This document shows, piece after piece, positions 1 through 8,778 of a DNA stretch of 33,306 nt. Source of the stretch: Leptofilum sp050292445 (GTDB lineage Bacteria; Chloroflexota; Anaerolineae; Promineifilales; Promineifilaceae); NCBI GenBank assembly GCA_050292445.1, contig JBNKLQ010000030.1, positions 1-33,306 of the forward strand. The letters are read 5' to 3'. The position numbers and the translations under genes are program-made. The notes below the pieces were generated by a model, which was given only the letters and a program-made list of their open reading frames with translations, did not search any database and was not told the DNA's origin. Position 1 is the stretch's first letter, and the number at the start of each line of letters is the position of its first letter.

Positions 1-168
1 AAAAGAGCGTAAAATCAGCAGCCCGCCCAGCAAAACGAAGAACCAGGTGGCATAAATAGAGACTTTCACGCCGCTGACCACATCCTCATACACGTTCAGG
101 TTCAGCAGATACAGAACCAGGGCAACGACCAGGGAAATAATCCCCAAAATCAATGGTGTTTTGTTCAT
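1..168 (-). CDS. Small two-helix membrane protein, truncated by the left edge
   Basis: The minus-strand frame from the ATG at 168 stays open for all 56 visible codons and runs off the window. A strong Shine-Dalgarno (AGGAGG) lies about 7 bases upstream of the ATG. The peptide starts MNKTPLILGIISLVVAL. It has one hydrophobic helix at about residues 5-23, a short polar stretch (about 24-37) and a second helix at about 38-53, so it is probably a small inner-membrane protein. No family is recognised and no function is proposed. It is divergent from the LuxR gene at 394. A longer frame overlapping this place (86-367) lacks a ribosome-binding site and looks like a shadow. Confidence 0.6.
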   Translation of the reverse strand, partial: MNKTPLILGIISLVVALVLYLLNLNVYEDVVSGVKVSIYATWFFVLLGGLLILRSF

Positions 169-246
169 CTTTGTACCTCCTTTGGTTTGATTGAAATTCA
201 TTTAGCATCACTGTATCAAGCAGCGGGATCAACATCATCAGCCAAA

Positions 247-265
247 GGTTGTATATGGGTTGTAT
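247..265 (+). promoter_or_regulatory. Direct repeat GGTTGTAT x2 at 11-bp spacing, possible regulator site
   Basis: GGTTGTAT occurs at 247-254 and 258-265, starts 11 bp apart, i.e. about one helical turn. It lies in the 225-bp gap between the divergent membrane protein and the LuxR regulator. A third intergenic copy is at 3133-3140, upstream of the next operon. MalT-type LuxR proteins are known to bind short direct repeats, so an autoregulatory site is possible. The same octamer also occurs inside the regulator's coding sequence (near 1493 and 2013), which weakens the case. Confidence 0.3.
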
Positions 266-347
266 TTTCTGGGAGTTGATATGTGCCCGTGCTTCGGTTG
301 AGGCTGGCGGGTGACCGGTTTTTGCCTTCAAAGGCGCATTTTCCTTG

Positions 348-353
348 TATAAT
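348..353 (+). promoter_or_regulatory. Possible -10 box (TATAAT) upstream of the LuxR gene
   Basis: A perfect TATAAT at 348-353 lies 40 bp upstream of the ATG at 394. The best -35-like hexamer (TTGCCT, 322-327) is 20 bp away, longer than ideal, so activator dependence is possible. No other feature was seen in 169-393 apart from the GGTTGTAT repeats. Confidence 0.35.
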
Positions 354-393
354 GGCTGCGTAGGCACAAGCCCCGCTTCAGTGAGGAAGGATC

Positions 394-3060
394 ATGAGCA
401 GCGGACCAAAATCCAGGCAAGACACTTACGCAGCGTCTGAACCGCTTTTGCAGATGAAATTGCTTATCCCACCCCCACGATCCAATCTGGTTCAGCGTCC
501 CCGGTTGGTGGAGTTGCTGAACCTGGGCACAGCAGCCAAATTAACGCTTATCTCCGCTCCAGCTGGTTTTGGCAAAACCAGCCTCCTCAGCAACTGGGCA
601 CGCGAATGCGGTTTGCCTGTGGCCTGGCTTTCGCTGGGTGGTGACGATAATGATCATGCCATCTTCATGACCTATTTAGTGACTGCCCTGCAAGGGATTG
701 TGTCTAATGTTGGGCATGCCTCACTGGCTATGTTGGAGGCCACGTCTCATTCGTCCCTAGAAAATGTTCTTACGGTGCTTGTCAACGAGCTTTCCCGGAT
801 TCCAAATGACATTCTCTTGTTTCTTGATGATTATCACGTCATCGATGCTCCAGAGATTCATTCTGCACTGACCTTTCTGGTTGATAACCTGCCGCCAAAG
901 CTTCACCTATTCCTCTCCAGCCGGTCTGACCCCCCTTTGCCTCTCAGTCGGCTTCGTGCGCGAGGGCAGCTTGTCGAGGTGCGCCAGGCGGATTTGCGGT
1001 TTACGGCCGTTGAAGCAGCGACCTTCTTCAATGAAACGATGGGTTTGCACCTGAATGTGGATCAGATTGATGCGCTGGCGCAAAGAACCGAAGGCTGGAT
1101 CGCTGGCCTCCAACTGGCCGCCCAATCTTTGCGGGGTAAGCAAGATGTTTCAGCGTTTGTGCAGGCATTTAGTGGCAGCCACCGCTTTGTCATTGATTAC
1201 CTGGCAGATGAAATATTGTCTCAACAGCCCGAAGAGGTACGCCACTTTTTGCAGCAAACTGCAATTTTGGACCGCTTTACGGCCGCTTTGTGTGATCACG
1301 TTATAGGCGGGGAAAATTCTACGGCCGTCTTACGGCTGCTTGAGGATAACAATCTCTTTCTCTTCCCCCTGGATGAACAGCGTAAATGGTATCGCTACCA
1401 TCAGCTTTTTAGCGATTTTTTGCGCGCTGAACTTGAAGAAGAGCAGGTATCGAATCTACACAAACGGGCTGCCAAATGGTTTCTAGCCCAGGGGTTGTAT
1501 TCCGAAGGTGTTAAACACGCCCTGGCTTCAGGAGATTTGAACACAGCTGAAGAGGCCATTTTATTTACAGCGCCAGCGGTATTCAATCAGGGTTCTCTAA
1601 ACATTCTTTTGCGTTGGCTCAATGCCCTTCCAGAAGAATTGGTGCTAACCAATATCGAGCTGTCGATTTTCAAAGGATTTGCCCTTTTCATGGCCCAGTC
1701 TGAAGAAATGGTTCCTCCTTATTTGCAAGCAGCCGAAAAAAGCCTTACAAAAGCGACACCCTCCTTCGTCCTTGGCCGATTTCTAAGCCTCAAAGCCCAC
1801 ATGGCCCTTTGCCAGGCCAGCTTTGATGACTGTATCCGTTTGTCCAGAGAGGCTATCGAATACCTGGAAGAATCCGACCTGTCGTTCCGCAACCTTACCT
1901 TTAACATCTTGGGACAGGTTTTAGAATTGAAGGGGGATGTGGCTGGTGCGGCCGTTGTCTACGATCAGGCATTCAACTCTGGTTGGCGAATGGGGGACCA
2001 GCTGGGTGCCCTGGTTGTATTCACAAACTTGATTTTTTCCCTTAACGAACTGGGGCGTCGCCGGGAAGCGCTGGCCCTGTGCGATCAACTCGCTTCAGAA
2101 ATTGACTCTATAACTGTGGAAGGATTTTCCTTGGCGGATGCTGTAGCTCTCCCTCGCAGCCTGCTTTACCTGGAGGCAAACGAATTGAACACGGCCCGGG
2201 AACAGGCGCAGCAGGCGCTGGATATGTTAACGGCCGTAAATTTCGCGCAAGGGATTCTTTGGGGCCAATACATTCTGGCGCGCATCCATTTAGCCCGGCG
2301 CGAATTTGAACCATTGTTTGACCTGACGCAAAAAGGCATCCGCCTGGCTCAACAGGCAGGTCGGGCATCGCTTCATGGCGCTTGGCTGCTTGCCCTGGAA
2401 GCCCAGGCATATCTCCTTCAAGGACATATCTTCAAAGCCGCTCAATGGGCCGAAACAGCCGGATATTCAGCTAACGATGATCCACGACATTGGGATGAGC
2501 AATCTTATTTTACTTTCATGCGTTTGTTACTGGCTCAGGAGCGTCTGGCGGAAGCGCAGACCTTACTGCACACTATGCAGCGTGCCGCTCAACAAGGGGG
2601 CAGGGCACGAAAGTTGATCACCATCCACCTGCTCCAGGCGTGTCTCCATCTAGCGCAAAAGAACCGAGCAAAGGCGCTTGAGCAGATTGTCCATGCCCTA
2701 AAACTTGCAGCCCCGGAGAATTACGGCCGTGCCTTTCTAGATGATGGACCGACAATCACACAACTCCTTCCCCAGGTCAGATCAACTGCACCTGATTTTG
2801 TGGATGAGTTGCTGGTTGCCGTGGGAGCACAGGCTGAGCCAAATCCAGCAGCTGCCGGTCTTATTGATCCACTGACTGAACGCGAGATGGAAGTGCTGAG
2901 GTTGGTGGCTAAAGGGCTTTCAAATCGGCAGCTGGCAGAAGTGCTATTCATTGCTGTTGGTACCGTTAAGAAACACCTCAACAATATTTACAGCAAGCTG
3001 GCAGTTCAAAACCGCACGCAGGCCATAATCAAGGCAAGAGAGCTTGGCCTGCTAAAGTAG
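394..3060 (+). CDS. Large ATP-binding LuxR-family transcriptional regulator (MalT/LAL type)
   Basis: An 888-residue STAND-type regulator. The N-terminal P-loop ATPase has Walker A APAGFGKT (about residues 55-62) and Walker B with LLFLDDYHVID (about 141-151). A winged-helix/arm segment follows, then a long helical TPR-like sensor region (about 350-800). The C-terminal LuxR/GerE helix-turn-helix (about 824-888) carries LTEREMEVLRLVAKGLSN and GTVKKHLNNIYSKL. In MalT-like proteins ATP and an inducer drive oligomerisation and promoter binding; the inducer here is unknown. The ATG at 394 is preceded by GAGGAAGGA. Length is typical. It is the first gene of a plus-strand run with 3212, 3474 and 4736, which it may control. 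Confidence 0.93.
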   Translation: MSSGPKSRQDTYAASEPLLQMKLLIPPPRSNLVQRPRLVELLNLGTAAKLTLISAPAGFGKTSLLSNWARECGLPVAWLSLGGDDNDHAIFMTYLVTALQGIVSNVGHASLAMLEATSHSSLENVLTVLVNELSRIPNDILLFLDDYHVIDAPEIHSALTFLVDNLPPKLHLFLSSRSDPPLPLSRLRARGQLVEVRQADLRFTAVEAATFFNETMGLHLNVDQIDALAQRTEGWIAGLQLAAQSLRGKQDVSAFVQAFSGSHRFVIDYLADEILSQQPEEVRHFLQQTAILDRFTAALCDHVIGGENSTAVLRLLEDNNLFLFPLDEQRKWYRYHQLFSDFLRAELEEEQVSNLHKRAAKWFLAQGLYSEGVKHALASGDLNTAEEAILFTAPAVFNQGSLNILLRWLNALPEELVLTNIELSIFKGFALFMAQSEEMVPPYLQAAEKSLTKATPSFVLGRFLSLKAHMALCQASFDDCIRLSREAIEYLEESDLSFRNLTFNILGQVLELKGDVAGAAVVYDQAFNSGWRMGDQLGALVVFTNLIFSLNELGRRREALALCDQLASEIDSITVEGFSLADAVALPRSLLYLEANELNTAREQAQQALDMLTAVNFAQGILWGQYILARIHLARREFEPLFDLTQKGIRLAQQAGRASLHGAWLLALEAQAYLLQGHIFKAAQWAETAGYSANDDPRHWDEQSYFTFMRLLLAQERLAEAQTLLHTMQRAAQQGGRARKLITIHLLQACLHLAQKNRAKALEQIVHALKLAAPENYGRAFLDDGPTITQLLPQVRSTAPDFVDELLVAVGAQAEPNPAAAGLIDPLTEREMEVLRLVAKGLSNRQLAEVLFIAVGTVKKHLNNIYSKLAVQNRTQAIIKARELGLLK

Positions 3061-3211
3061 ATCCTCTCGATCCCCCTATTTTCTTCTTCAATCTGGACGT
3101 TTTGCCGGAATAAACCCCCGAAATACCACCTAGGTTGTATGACAAGTAAACCCTTTCCCCTTTAGCATGCGAGCACATATGCAGATGCTTGCTTGATCAA
3201 GGAGGTTTGAG

Positions 3212-3487
3212 GTGATTATGACTGATGCAGCTTTACACCCATACCGAGTCAAAATCTGTGGCCATCTAAGCGGCCAGAGAGCCAAACTGTTTGCCGGTTG
3301 GGAAGTAACGCTCATGCCGGATGGTCACACGATACTTTCTTCAGAAGCAATCGACCAGGCGGCCTTGTTCGGAATCCTGATTCGTATTCGCGATTCAGGC
3401 ATGCCGCTTTTATCCGTCAACCGGATCGATCTTCAAAAAAGTGTTCGGCCGGATGTCAATCGAGGAGATGAAAATGAATCAATCTGA
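3212..3487 (+). CDS. Small conserved protein of unknown function
   Basis: A 91-residue soluble protein with a core reading YRVKICGHLSG, GWEVTLMPDGHT and GILIRIRDSGMPLLSV. I associate this pattern with a widespread unnamed family in Chloroflexota and actinobacteria, often near large LuxR regulators; that is from memory, not a search. A GTG start at 3212 is chosen because AAGGAGG lies 6 bases upstream; ATG at 3218 is the alternative. The last 14 bases overlap the preferred start of the next gene, suggesting translational coupling. The 150 bases before it (3061-3211) hold no gene, only one GGTTGTAT copy (3133-3140). Function unknown. Confidence 0.72.
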   Translation: MIMTDAALHPYRVKICGHLSGQRAKLFAGWEVTLMPDGHTILSSEAIDQAALFGILIRIRDSGMPLLSVNRIDLQKSVRPDVNRGDENESI

Positions 3488-4739
3488 AAATAACCCCTCC
3501 CTTACACAACCTTTTTTAGAGGAAATCAAGGAAAACACGATGAATAAAAAACCAAAAGCCAAGAAGATTCTGAGCAAATTATTGCGGATCTGCCTGATCG
3601 GGTTATTGGTGTTGGCCCTGCTGATCGGTGGTGTGTACCTTTGGGCTTTCTTATCGACCGATACATCTTTGGCCGCACGCGGATTAATTTGGGGTGGCTC
3701 CCATTTTGATGATTGGCAGCGCTTTCCCTCCAGGGTGGTGCACGCCAGTGAGAAACCCGTTTATTTCGAAGTTGAAGAAACGGATCTTTTCGATGATTTT
3801 GCTATCGACGGCCGTTTGCTTGAAGATTACCTGGAAGCCACAAATACCACCGCTTTTATCGTCTTGCATAACGACGCGCTACTGTACGAAGGTTACTTCA
3901 ACGGTTCGAGCCACGAGGCAACCCAGTCATCGATGTCTGCGGCCAAGTCGTTTGTGGGAACCCTGGTAGGGATTGCTCTTGAAGAAGGGTTCATCGCCAG
4001 CCTGGAGGATCCGGTTACGGCCTACATTCCTGAATTGCTTGAGCGTGATTCGCGCTTTTCAGAGATCACCATTCGGCACCTGATTACGATGTCATCTGGA
4101 TTACGCTTTGTGCAGGATGATTCTGACCCCTTCAGCGATGACTTCATCACATCTCATTCCCCGGACATGCGGGAGGCAGCTTTGGACACCGAGATCGTTG
4201 AGGCACCCGGCCAACGATTCCATTACAACGATTACAACCCACAGCTGCTGGGGCTGATCCTGGAGCGGGCTACCGGCATGTCGGTTTCTAAATACCTGGA
4301 AACGCGGTTGTGGGGACCAATGGGCGCTGAGGCGGATGGTTCCTGGGACCTGGATAGCGAACAGTCTGGCTTTGAGCGGATGTCGGTGGGTATTAACGGC
4401 CGTGCAATCGATTTCGCCAAACTGGGCTGGCTGTACTTGAATGGTGGCCAGGTCGGTGAGCAGCAAGTTGTACCGCAAGATTGGGTGGCACAGGTTACAG
4501 ATGCGACCAATGCAATCTACACTGCTCGTGCAGACCACGCCTATTACTACCAGAACTACTGGTGGTTGGATGTTGAGAATGAGGCTTACTACGCTGAAGG
4601 CAATTTTTGCCAGTTCATCTATGTGTACCCAGCAGCTGATTTGGTTCTGGTTCGTCATGGCTCTGACTGTGGTGGTGTTTATTGGACCGGTTTATTAGGT
4701 GATGTCGCCCTAGCGATTGAAGGAGAACTTAACAAATGA
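3474..4739 (+). CDS. Membrane-anchored beta-lactamase-family serine hydrolase
   Basis: A protein of about 421 residues. A basic N-terminus (KKPKAKK) precedes one hydrophobic helix (about residues 35-58), then an extracytoplasmic beta-lactamase/class-C esterase domain. The catalytic SxxK is SAAK (about S155 and K158). The second catalytic tyrosine is in RFHYNDYN (about Y251), as in 6-aminohexanoate-dimer-hydrolase and esterase-like members, where YSN is more usual. HGSDCGG near the C-terminus occupies the place of the KTG box. Likely an esterase, amidase or peptidase; the substrate is unknown. Start at 3474 is supported by GAGGAG six bases upstream. Starts at 3441 (overlaps the previous gene more) and 3540 (also has AAGGA) are possible. 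The stop overlaps the next start (ATGA). Confidence 0.87.
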   Translation: MNQSENNPSLTQPFLEEIKENTMNKKPKAKKILSKLLRICLIGLLVLALLIGGVYLWAFLSTDTSLAARGLIWGGSHFDDWQRFPSRVVHASEKPVYFEVEETDLFDDFAIDGRLLEDYLEATNTTAFIVLHNDALLYEGYFNGSSHEATQSSMSAAKSFVGTLVGIALEEGFIASLEDPVTAYIPELLERDSRFSEITIRHLITMSSGLRFVQDDSDPFSDDFITSHSPDMREAALDTEIVEAPGQRFHYNDYNPQLLGLILERATGMSVSKYLETRLWGPMGAEADGSWDLDSEQSGFERMSVGINGRAIDFAKLGWLYLNGGQVGEQQVVPQDWVAQVTDATNAIYTARADHAYYYQNYWWLDVENEAYYAEGNFCQFIYVYPAADLVLVRHGSDCGGVYWTGLLGDVALAIEGELNK

Positions 4740-5347
4740 TTACCTTTGACGAGAGCATTATAAAGACCGAAATGCCGACCTTCAGAGACCATCCGATTTT
4801 CCTTTGGGTGGCGCAGCAGGCCAGAAAAATCCAGCGAAAATCGTATCTGCAGGAAGCTGTTCTGGACAAAGTGATGGCTCAGGAAATGGCAGATGAAAAT
4901 CTGCTGGGGATCATCCTCTTTGGCAGCCTGGCCCTGGGAACGCATACCTGGAAATCGGATATTGATCTCATTTTCATCTACGAGAGTTGTGAACCGGAAT
5001 CAGGTCTGGTCAACCGCTTTGTAGATGGGGTCGAAGTTCAATATTTCTTCACCACTTTTGCCGCATTGGTTCAAAATCAGGAGGCCGTGCCTTATTTGCT
5101 GCACATCTTCTGCAATGGAAAAATCTTGTTTGACCGCCACGGCACGATTGCTCCGGTTGTTAATCAGATTGAGCAGTATTTCACTGACCATCCTGAGGTA
5201 AAGGCAGAATGGGTCCGGTTAAAAGATCTGCATCAGGTGGAAAAAAGGGGACCGCAATGCCAACAGATCACCATCTTGCAACGGTGGGATGAACTCGAGG
5301 ATAAATATTCAGGCGGCGTTCACAAACGAACCTTCTTCAGAACCTGA
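4736..5347 (+). CDS. Nucleotidyltransferase-domain protein (pol beta superfamily)
   Basis: A 203-residue protein with the minimal nucleotidyltransferase signature FGSLALGTHTWKSDIDLIFI at about residues 62-81. The GS pair and the DxD metal-binding aspartates (SDIDL) are present. Members transfer nucleotides to antibiotics, RNA or proteins, or act as antitoxin-like MNT proteins; no HEPN partner lies beside it. The ATG overlaps the TGA of the serine hydrolase by four bases, so the two are co-translated. The C-terminal tail is basic (SGGVHKRTFFRT) and appears complete. A strong hairpin follows about 30 bp later. Substrate unknown. Confidence 0.83.
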   Translation: MITFDESIIKTEMPTFRDHPIFLWVAQQARKIQRKSYLQEAVLDKVMAQEMADENLLGIILFGSLALGTHTWKSDIDLIFIYESCEPESGLVNRFVDGVEVQYFFTTFAALVQNQEAVPYLLHIFCNGKILFDRHGTIAPVVNQIEQYFTDHPEVKAEWVRLKDLHQVEKRGPQCQQITILQRWDELEDKYSGGVHKRTFFRT

Positions 5348-5376
5348 TTCTGCTATAAAACTGCAAATCTGAGCCT

Positions 5377-5417
5377 ATCGAAGTGTGCGTGTTCAGGAAA
5401 CGGCCGCACACTTCGAT
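5377..5417. terminator. Bidirectional hairpin terminator between convergent operons
   Basis: Perfect 13-bp inverted repeat: ATCGAAGTGTGCG (5377-5389) and CGCACACTTCGAT (5405-5417), with a 15-base loop. It sits between the convergent stops at 5347 and 5427. The U-tract is weak on both sides, but location and stem strength fit a shared terminator. Confidence 0.8.
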
Positions 5418-5426
5418 GTTTGTCAT

Positions 5427-8123
5427 TCAACTGAATGAATCTGAGAGGATACCCAAGGAGCGGGCTTGAGCAACGGCCTGGGTGCGGTTATGGACGTTGA
5501 GCTTACCATTAATATTGGCGGTGTGTCGTTTCACGGTGCCCAAGGAGATGGATAGCTGTTGTCCGATTTCCCGATTGGTACGGCCGTTGGCAATCAGGTG
5601 CAGCACTTCAATTTCACGTTCGGTCAACGGCTCGACTAAATCCTGTTGAGGTGGCGGAGCAGCTTCAGCAGCAAAGGCTGCCAGCAGGTTCCCCACAAAG
5701 TCAGGGGCGATGTTGGCTTCCAGCGCCGCATACAGCAGTTGGGCCATTGGCTGGCCTTCGTCCAGAAAGATGCGCCGGTAACCTTCCGCTTCGGCCAACG
5801 CAAGCGCCTGAGTAAGTGCGGCCAATGCTTCTTGTTCTTGTCCCAGCGACTGCCAAAGCAAGGCCGTGACAAGCAGCGCCTCCAGCCAGAAATGACGCCA
5901 ACCTCTCTCTTTGAGAAATGGTATTTGCTGTTGAATGGTATGCAAAGCGGGCCGTAAATCAACGGTTTGTCCGGCACGATGTTGAGCCAGGTTAACGCGG
6001 ACATGCACCAGGTGGGCCAGAATGCGCCAGTCGGCATCTGGAGCGTCTTCAATCTGGAATGTTTGTGCCTCTACCCAGCAAACGGCCGTAACCAAATGAT
6101 GCGGTTCACCGGTTTTCTTTAAAGCGATTAAATGGAGCTGAGTTTGCAAAGCCGCCGCGTAAGCAAACAAATCTGGGCTAGATGGGCTAGCCATCTGTAC
6201 CAGGTCTGGCAAGTCATTCGGCTGATTCCGGGCCAGTTGCAAGCGGGCCAGGGCATATGCCCCTTTAATTTGCGCCTCTTTAAAACCGCCGCCTGCGGTT
6301 AAGGTGAGGCCCGGGCGTAACAGCATTTCCGCTTCGGCCAGCTCGTTCCATTCCAGCAAAATCTGGCCAAGGGAAATGGGCAGTACCCCGGCGATGGGTA
6401 GCTGTTGTTCCATTTCTGGCATGGATGCGAATGTTTGGCGGCAGCGTACGGCCGTTTCTCGCAATTCCCCTCGCCGCAGTGCCATTATCGTTTGCACATA
6501 GACCGCACCACACATGGCATACGTCGTACCACTTTGCCCGCCTAACGCCACCGCCTGCTGGCAATAAGTGTCAACCTTATCTTCAGCGCCCAAATCCAGG
6601 TACCCCAGCCCAATGCGAAACGCCACCATGCTGCGCAAACCTATTTCTGCTTCGGGGATGACCGCGAGAGCTTGTTCAGCCAGTTCAATTTGTCTTTGTG
6701 GCGCTTCGCCGCGCGTTCGGGAAAGAATTGTTTGCAGTGTGAAGATATGGCCGCTAACCGGGTTGGGGGTTAACTGTTGGCTGGCGGGTTGGGCAGACTG
6801 GGCGGACGCCACTAATCGTTCGGCTTGCGCCACGGTGTGTTGGCGAAGGGAAAGCCAGGCCTGCGCCAGGCAAAGTACTGGGCTGGCCTGAATCTTCTCT
6901 GCCGGAATGGTCTCAATCCATTGCCTTGCCCACACAAATTCGCTGCGGAAAATCGCTTTTAAAATGTGCCGTTCAACCAGGCTCACCAGCCAGGCTTCGT
7001 CGCCAGCGGCCTGGGCATGGTGGATGGCTTCATTGGCAAAACCGGCTGCTGCATACCAGCGGCTGGCTCGCCCGTGCAGGCGCAGCACACGCTCCGGCTG
7101 CTGCTGGTAGAGTCGCTGGCGCAGCAAGTCGGCAAACAAATGGTGAAAGCGGAACCATTTTCGTTTGTCATCCAGTGGGATGAGAAACAGGTTGGCGGCT
7201 TCCAATTCTTCCAGCAATTTTTGGGACTGTGTGGTTTCTAAAACCGCATCACACAATGGTCCGCATAATTTGTCTAACACGGCCGTTTCCAACAAAAAGT
7301 GGCGAATGGTCTCCGGCTGATCCTTGAGCACCTCGTCAGTCAGGTAATCTAAGACGTAGCGGTGGCTGCCGGAAAAAGCACCGATAAAAGTGTCTGCCTG
7401 ATCGCCGGGCTGTTTTTGTAAGGAGAGGGCGGCCAGTTGCAGGCCAGCTATCCAGCCTTCGGTGCGTTCAGCCAGCGCCTGGACCGCTGTCTGGGGCAGG
7501 TTTAGCTGCATGTTGTCATTGAGGAAAACGGCCGTTTCTGCATCTAAAAAGCGCAAATCGGCCGTACGCAACTCAACCAGTTCACCTCTGGCCCGATAAC
7601 GGCTCAAAGGAAAAGGCGGATCAGATCGCGTGGTTATGTAAATATGAAGCTGCGGCGGCAGATGATCGAGCAAAAAAATCATCTCCTGGTGAATCTCGAC
7701 ATTATCAATAAGATGATAATCATCCAGGATGAGCAGCAACGACAGATCGACCGCAGCGAGTTGGTTAATGAGAGTGGTGAGCAAGGAGCGAATGGCAATC
7801 GGTTCAGGTGAACGGAGGGCGGCAAGCGCTTCAGCGGTTAACGGGGGGCGTATCTGACTTAAAGCAGCAAACAGATAGCGCCAATATTGCTGGGGATCGT
7901 TATCGCTGGCTTCCAGAGACAACCAGGCAACGGCCGTATCACATTGAGCCGCCCAACTGCTGAGTAAAGCCGTTTTGCCAAAGCCTGCTGGGGCTGAGAT
8001 GAGTGTCCACTTGCGCCCCAGCCCTTCCCCTTCATCTAACTGGCGCCATAAATGAGGGCGTGGTACCAAAGGCGGCCGTTGCTGGGGAATGTGCAGCTTC
8101 GTGGTTAAAAGATCAACATTCAC
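5427..8123 (-). CDS. Large ATP-binding LuxR-family transcriptional regulator (MalT/LAL type), second copy
   Basis: An 898-residue paralogue of the regulator at 394. Walker A is APAGFGKT (about residues 44-51) and Walker B LILDDYHLID (about 131-140). A conserved arm segment (RTEGWIAGLQLAALSL) and a helical-repeat middle follow, then a C-terminal GerE helix-turn-helix with LTEREIEVLHLIANGRTN and GTVKRHTANINGKL. The start is GTG at 8123, one base after the response regulator's TGA, with no good Shine-Dalgarno. Translation therefore probably depends on coupling. It is the third gene of a kinase, response regulator, LAL operon. The coding sequence holds several ACGGCCGT octamers. Inducer and targets are unknown. 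Confidence 0.92.
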   Translation of the reverse strand: MNVDLLTTKLHIPQQRPPLVPRPHLWRQLDEGEGLGRKWTLISAPAGFGKTALLSSWAAQCDTAVAWLSLEASDNDPQQYWRYLFAALSQIRPPLTAEALAALRSPEPIAIRSLLTTLINQLAAVDLSLLLILDDYHLIDNVEIHQEMIFLLDHLPPQLHIYITTRSDPPFPLSRYRARGELVELRTADLRFLDAETAVFLNDNMQLNLPQTAVQALAERTEGWIAGLQLAALSLQKQPGDQADTFIGAFSGSHRYVLDYLTDEVLKDQPETIRHFLLETAVLDKLCGPLCDAVLETTQSQKLLEELEAANLFLIPLDDKRKWFRFHHLFADLLRQRLYQQQPERVLRLHGRASRWYAAAGFANEAIHHAQAAGDEAWLVSLVERHILKAIFRSEFVWARQWIETIPAEKIQASPVLCLAQAWLSLRQHTVAQAERLVASAQSAQPASQQLTPNPVSGHIFTLQTILSRTRGEAPQRQIELAEQALAVIPEAEIGLRSMVAFRIGLGYLDLGAEDKVDTYCQQAVALGGQSGTTYAMCGAVYVQTIMALRRGELRETAVRCRQTFASMPEMEQQLPIAGVLPISLGQILLEWNELAEAEMLLRPGLTLTAGGGFKEAQIKGAYALARLQLARNQPNDLPDLVQMASPSSPDLFAYAAALQTQLHLIALKKTGEPHHLVTAVCWVEAQTFQIEDAPDADWRILAHLVHVRVNLAQHRAGQTVDLRPALHTIQQQIPFLKERGWRHFWLEALLVTALLWQSLGQEQEALAALTQALALAEAEGYRRIFLDEGQPMAQLLYAALEANIAPDFVGNLLAAFAAEAAPPPQQDLVEPLTEREIEVLHLIANGRTNREIGQQLSISLGTVKRHTANINGKLNVHNRTQAVAQARSLGILSDSFS

Positions 8124-8124
8124 G

Positions 8125-8778
8125 TCAGGAATCTAAAGAGGCAAAGCCTTCGCGCAAGGCGTAAAGGGCGGCCTGGGTGCGGTTGGCCAGATGCAGCTTG
8201 GATAAGATGTTGCTGACATGGGTACGCACGGTCCCCTCGCCAATCACCAGCTGGGCGGCGATATCCAGGTTGGTTAATCCTTTGGCAATCAGGCGCAGGA
8301 CATCAACTTCCCGTTCGGTGAGCGGATCGGCCGTGGGTGGTAAATCGGCAGGGCGCTGCATCTCCATCATGAGCTTCTTGGCCACGTCGGGTGAAATGGA
8401 AGGTTCACCCTGGTACACATCGCGAATGGCTCGCAACAGTCGTTGCGGCGAGGAGTTTTTGAGCAGGTAGCCTAAAGCCCCCGCTTTGATGGCCGGGAAG
8501 ACCTTGTCATCATCGGCAAAGCTGGTCAGTACCAAAATTTTGGCCTCCGGCTGTTCTTCTTTGATGGCTTTGATGGCCCCCAGGCCATCCAGGTGAGGCA
8601 TCACCATATCCAGCAAGATGACATCCGGTTTTAGCTGACGCGTTTGCTGCACCGCTTCACGGCCGTCAGACGCCTCGCCAATCACCTCAAGGCCCGGTTC
8701 TGTATTGATCAAGGTGCGCAAACCTTCCCGCACCACGGCATGGTCATCAGCAATCAGCACCTGGACCAATTCAGTCAT
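8125..8778 (-). CDS. NarL/FixJ-family response regulator
   Basis: A 217-residue two-domain response regulator. The receiver has the acidic pair D11/D12 (LIADDHAVVREGL), phospho-acceptor D57 (VILLDMVMP), the VLTS threonine/serine switch and the YLLKNSS lysine. A GerE helix-turn-helix follows (about 150-212), with LTEREVDVLRLIAKGLTN and GTVRTHVSNILSKL. The start at 8778 is chosen because AAGGAG lies just upstream and the ATG overlaps the kinase stop by four bases (ATGA). A longer frame to 8838 would run back into the kinase. It is the obvious partner of the kinase at 8775-10688; the target promoters are unknown. Confidence 0.95.
   Translation of the reverse strand: MTELVQVLIADDHAVVREGLRTLINTEPGLEVIGEASDGREAVQQTRQLKPDVILLDMVMPHLDGLGAIKAIKEEQPEAKILVLTSFADDDKVFPAIKAGALGYLLKNSSPQRLLRAIRDVYQGEPSISPDVAKKLMMEMQRPADLPPTADPLTEREVDVLRLIAKGLTNLDIAAQLVIGEGTVRTHVSNILSKLHLANRTQAALYALREGFASLDS

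Noticed and set aside
86..367. 93-codon minus-strand open frame near the left edge
   Set aside because: It conflicts with the better-supported small membrane protein (strong AGGAGG before ATG 168) and with the LuxR promoter region.
4101..4658. 185-codon minus-strand open frame
   Set aside because: Antisense to the serine hydrolase with its catalytic motifs; no domain and no start signal.
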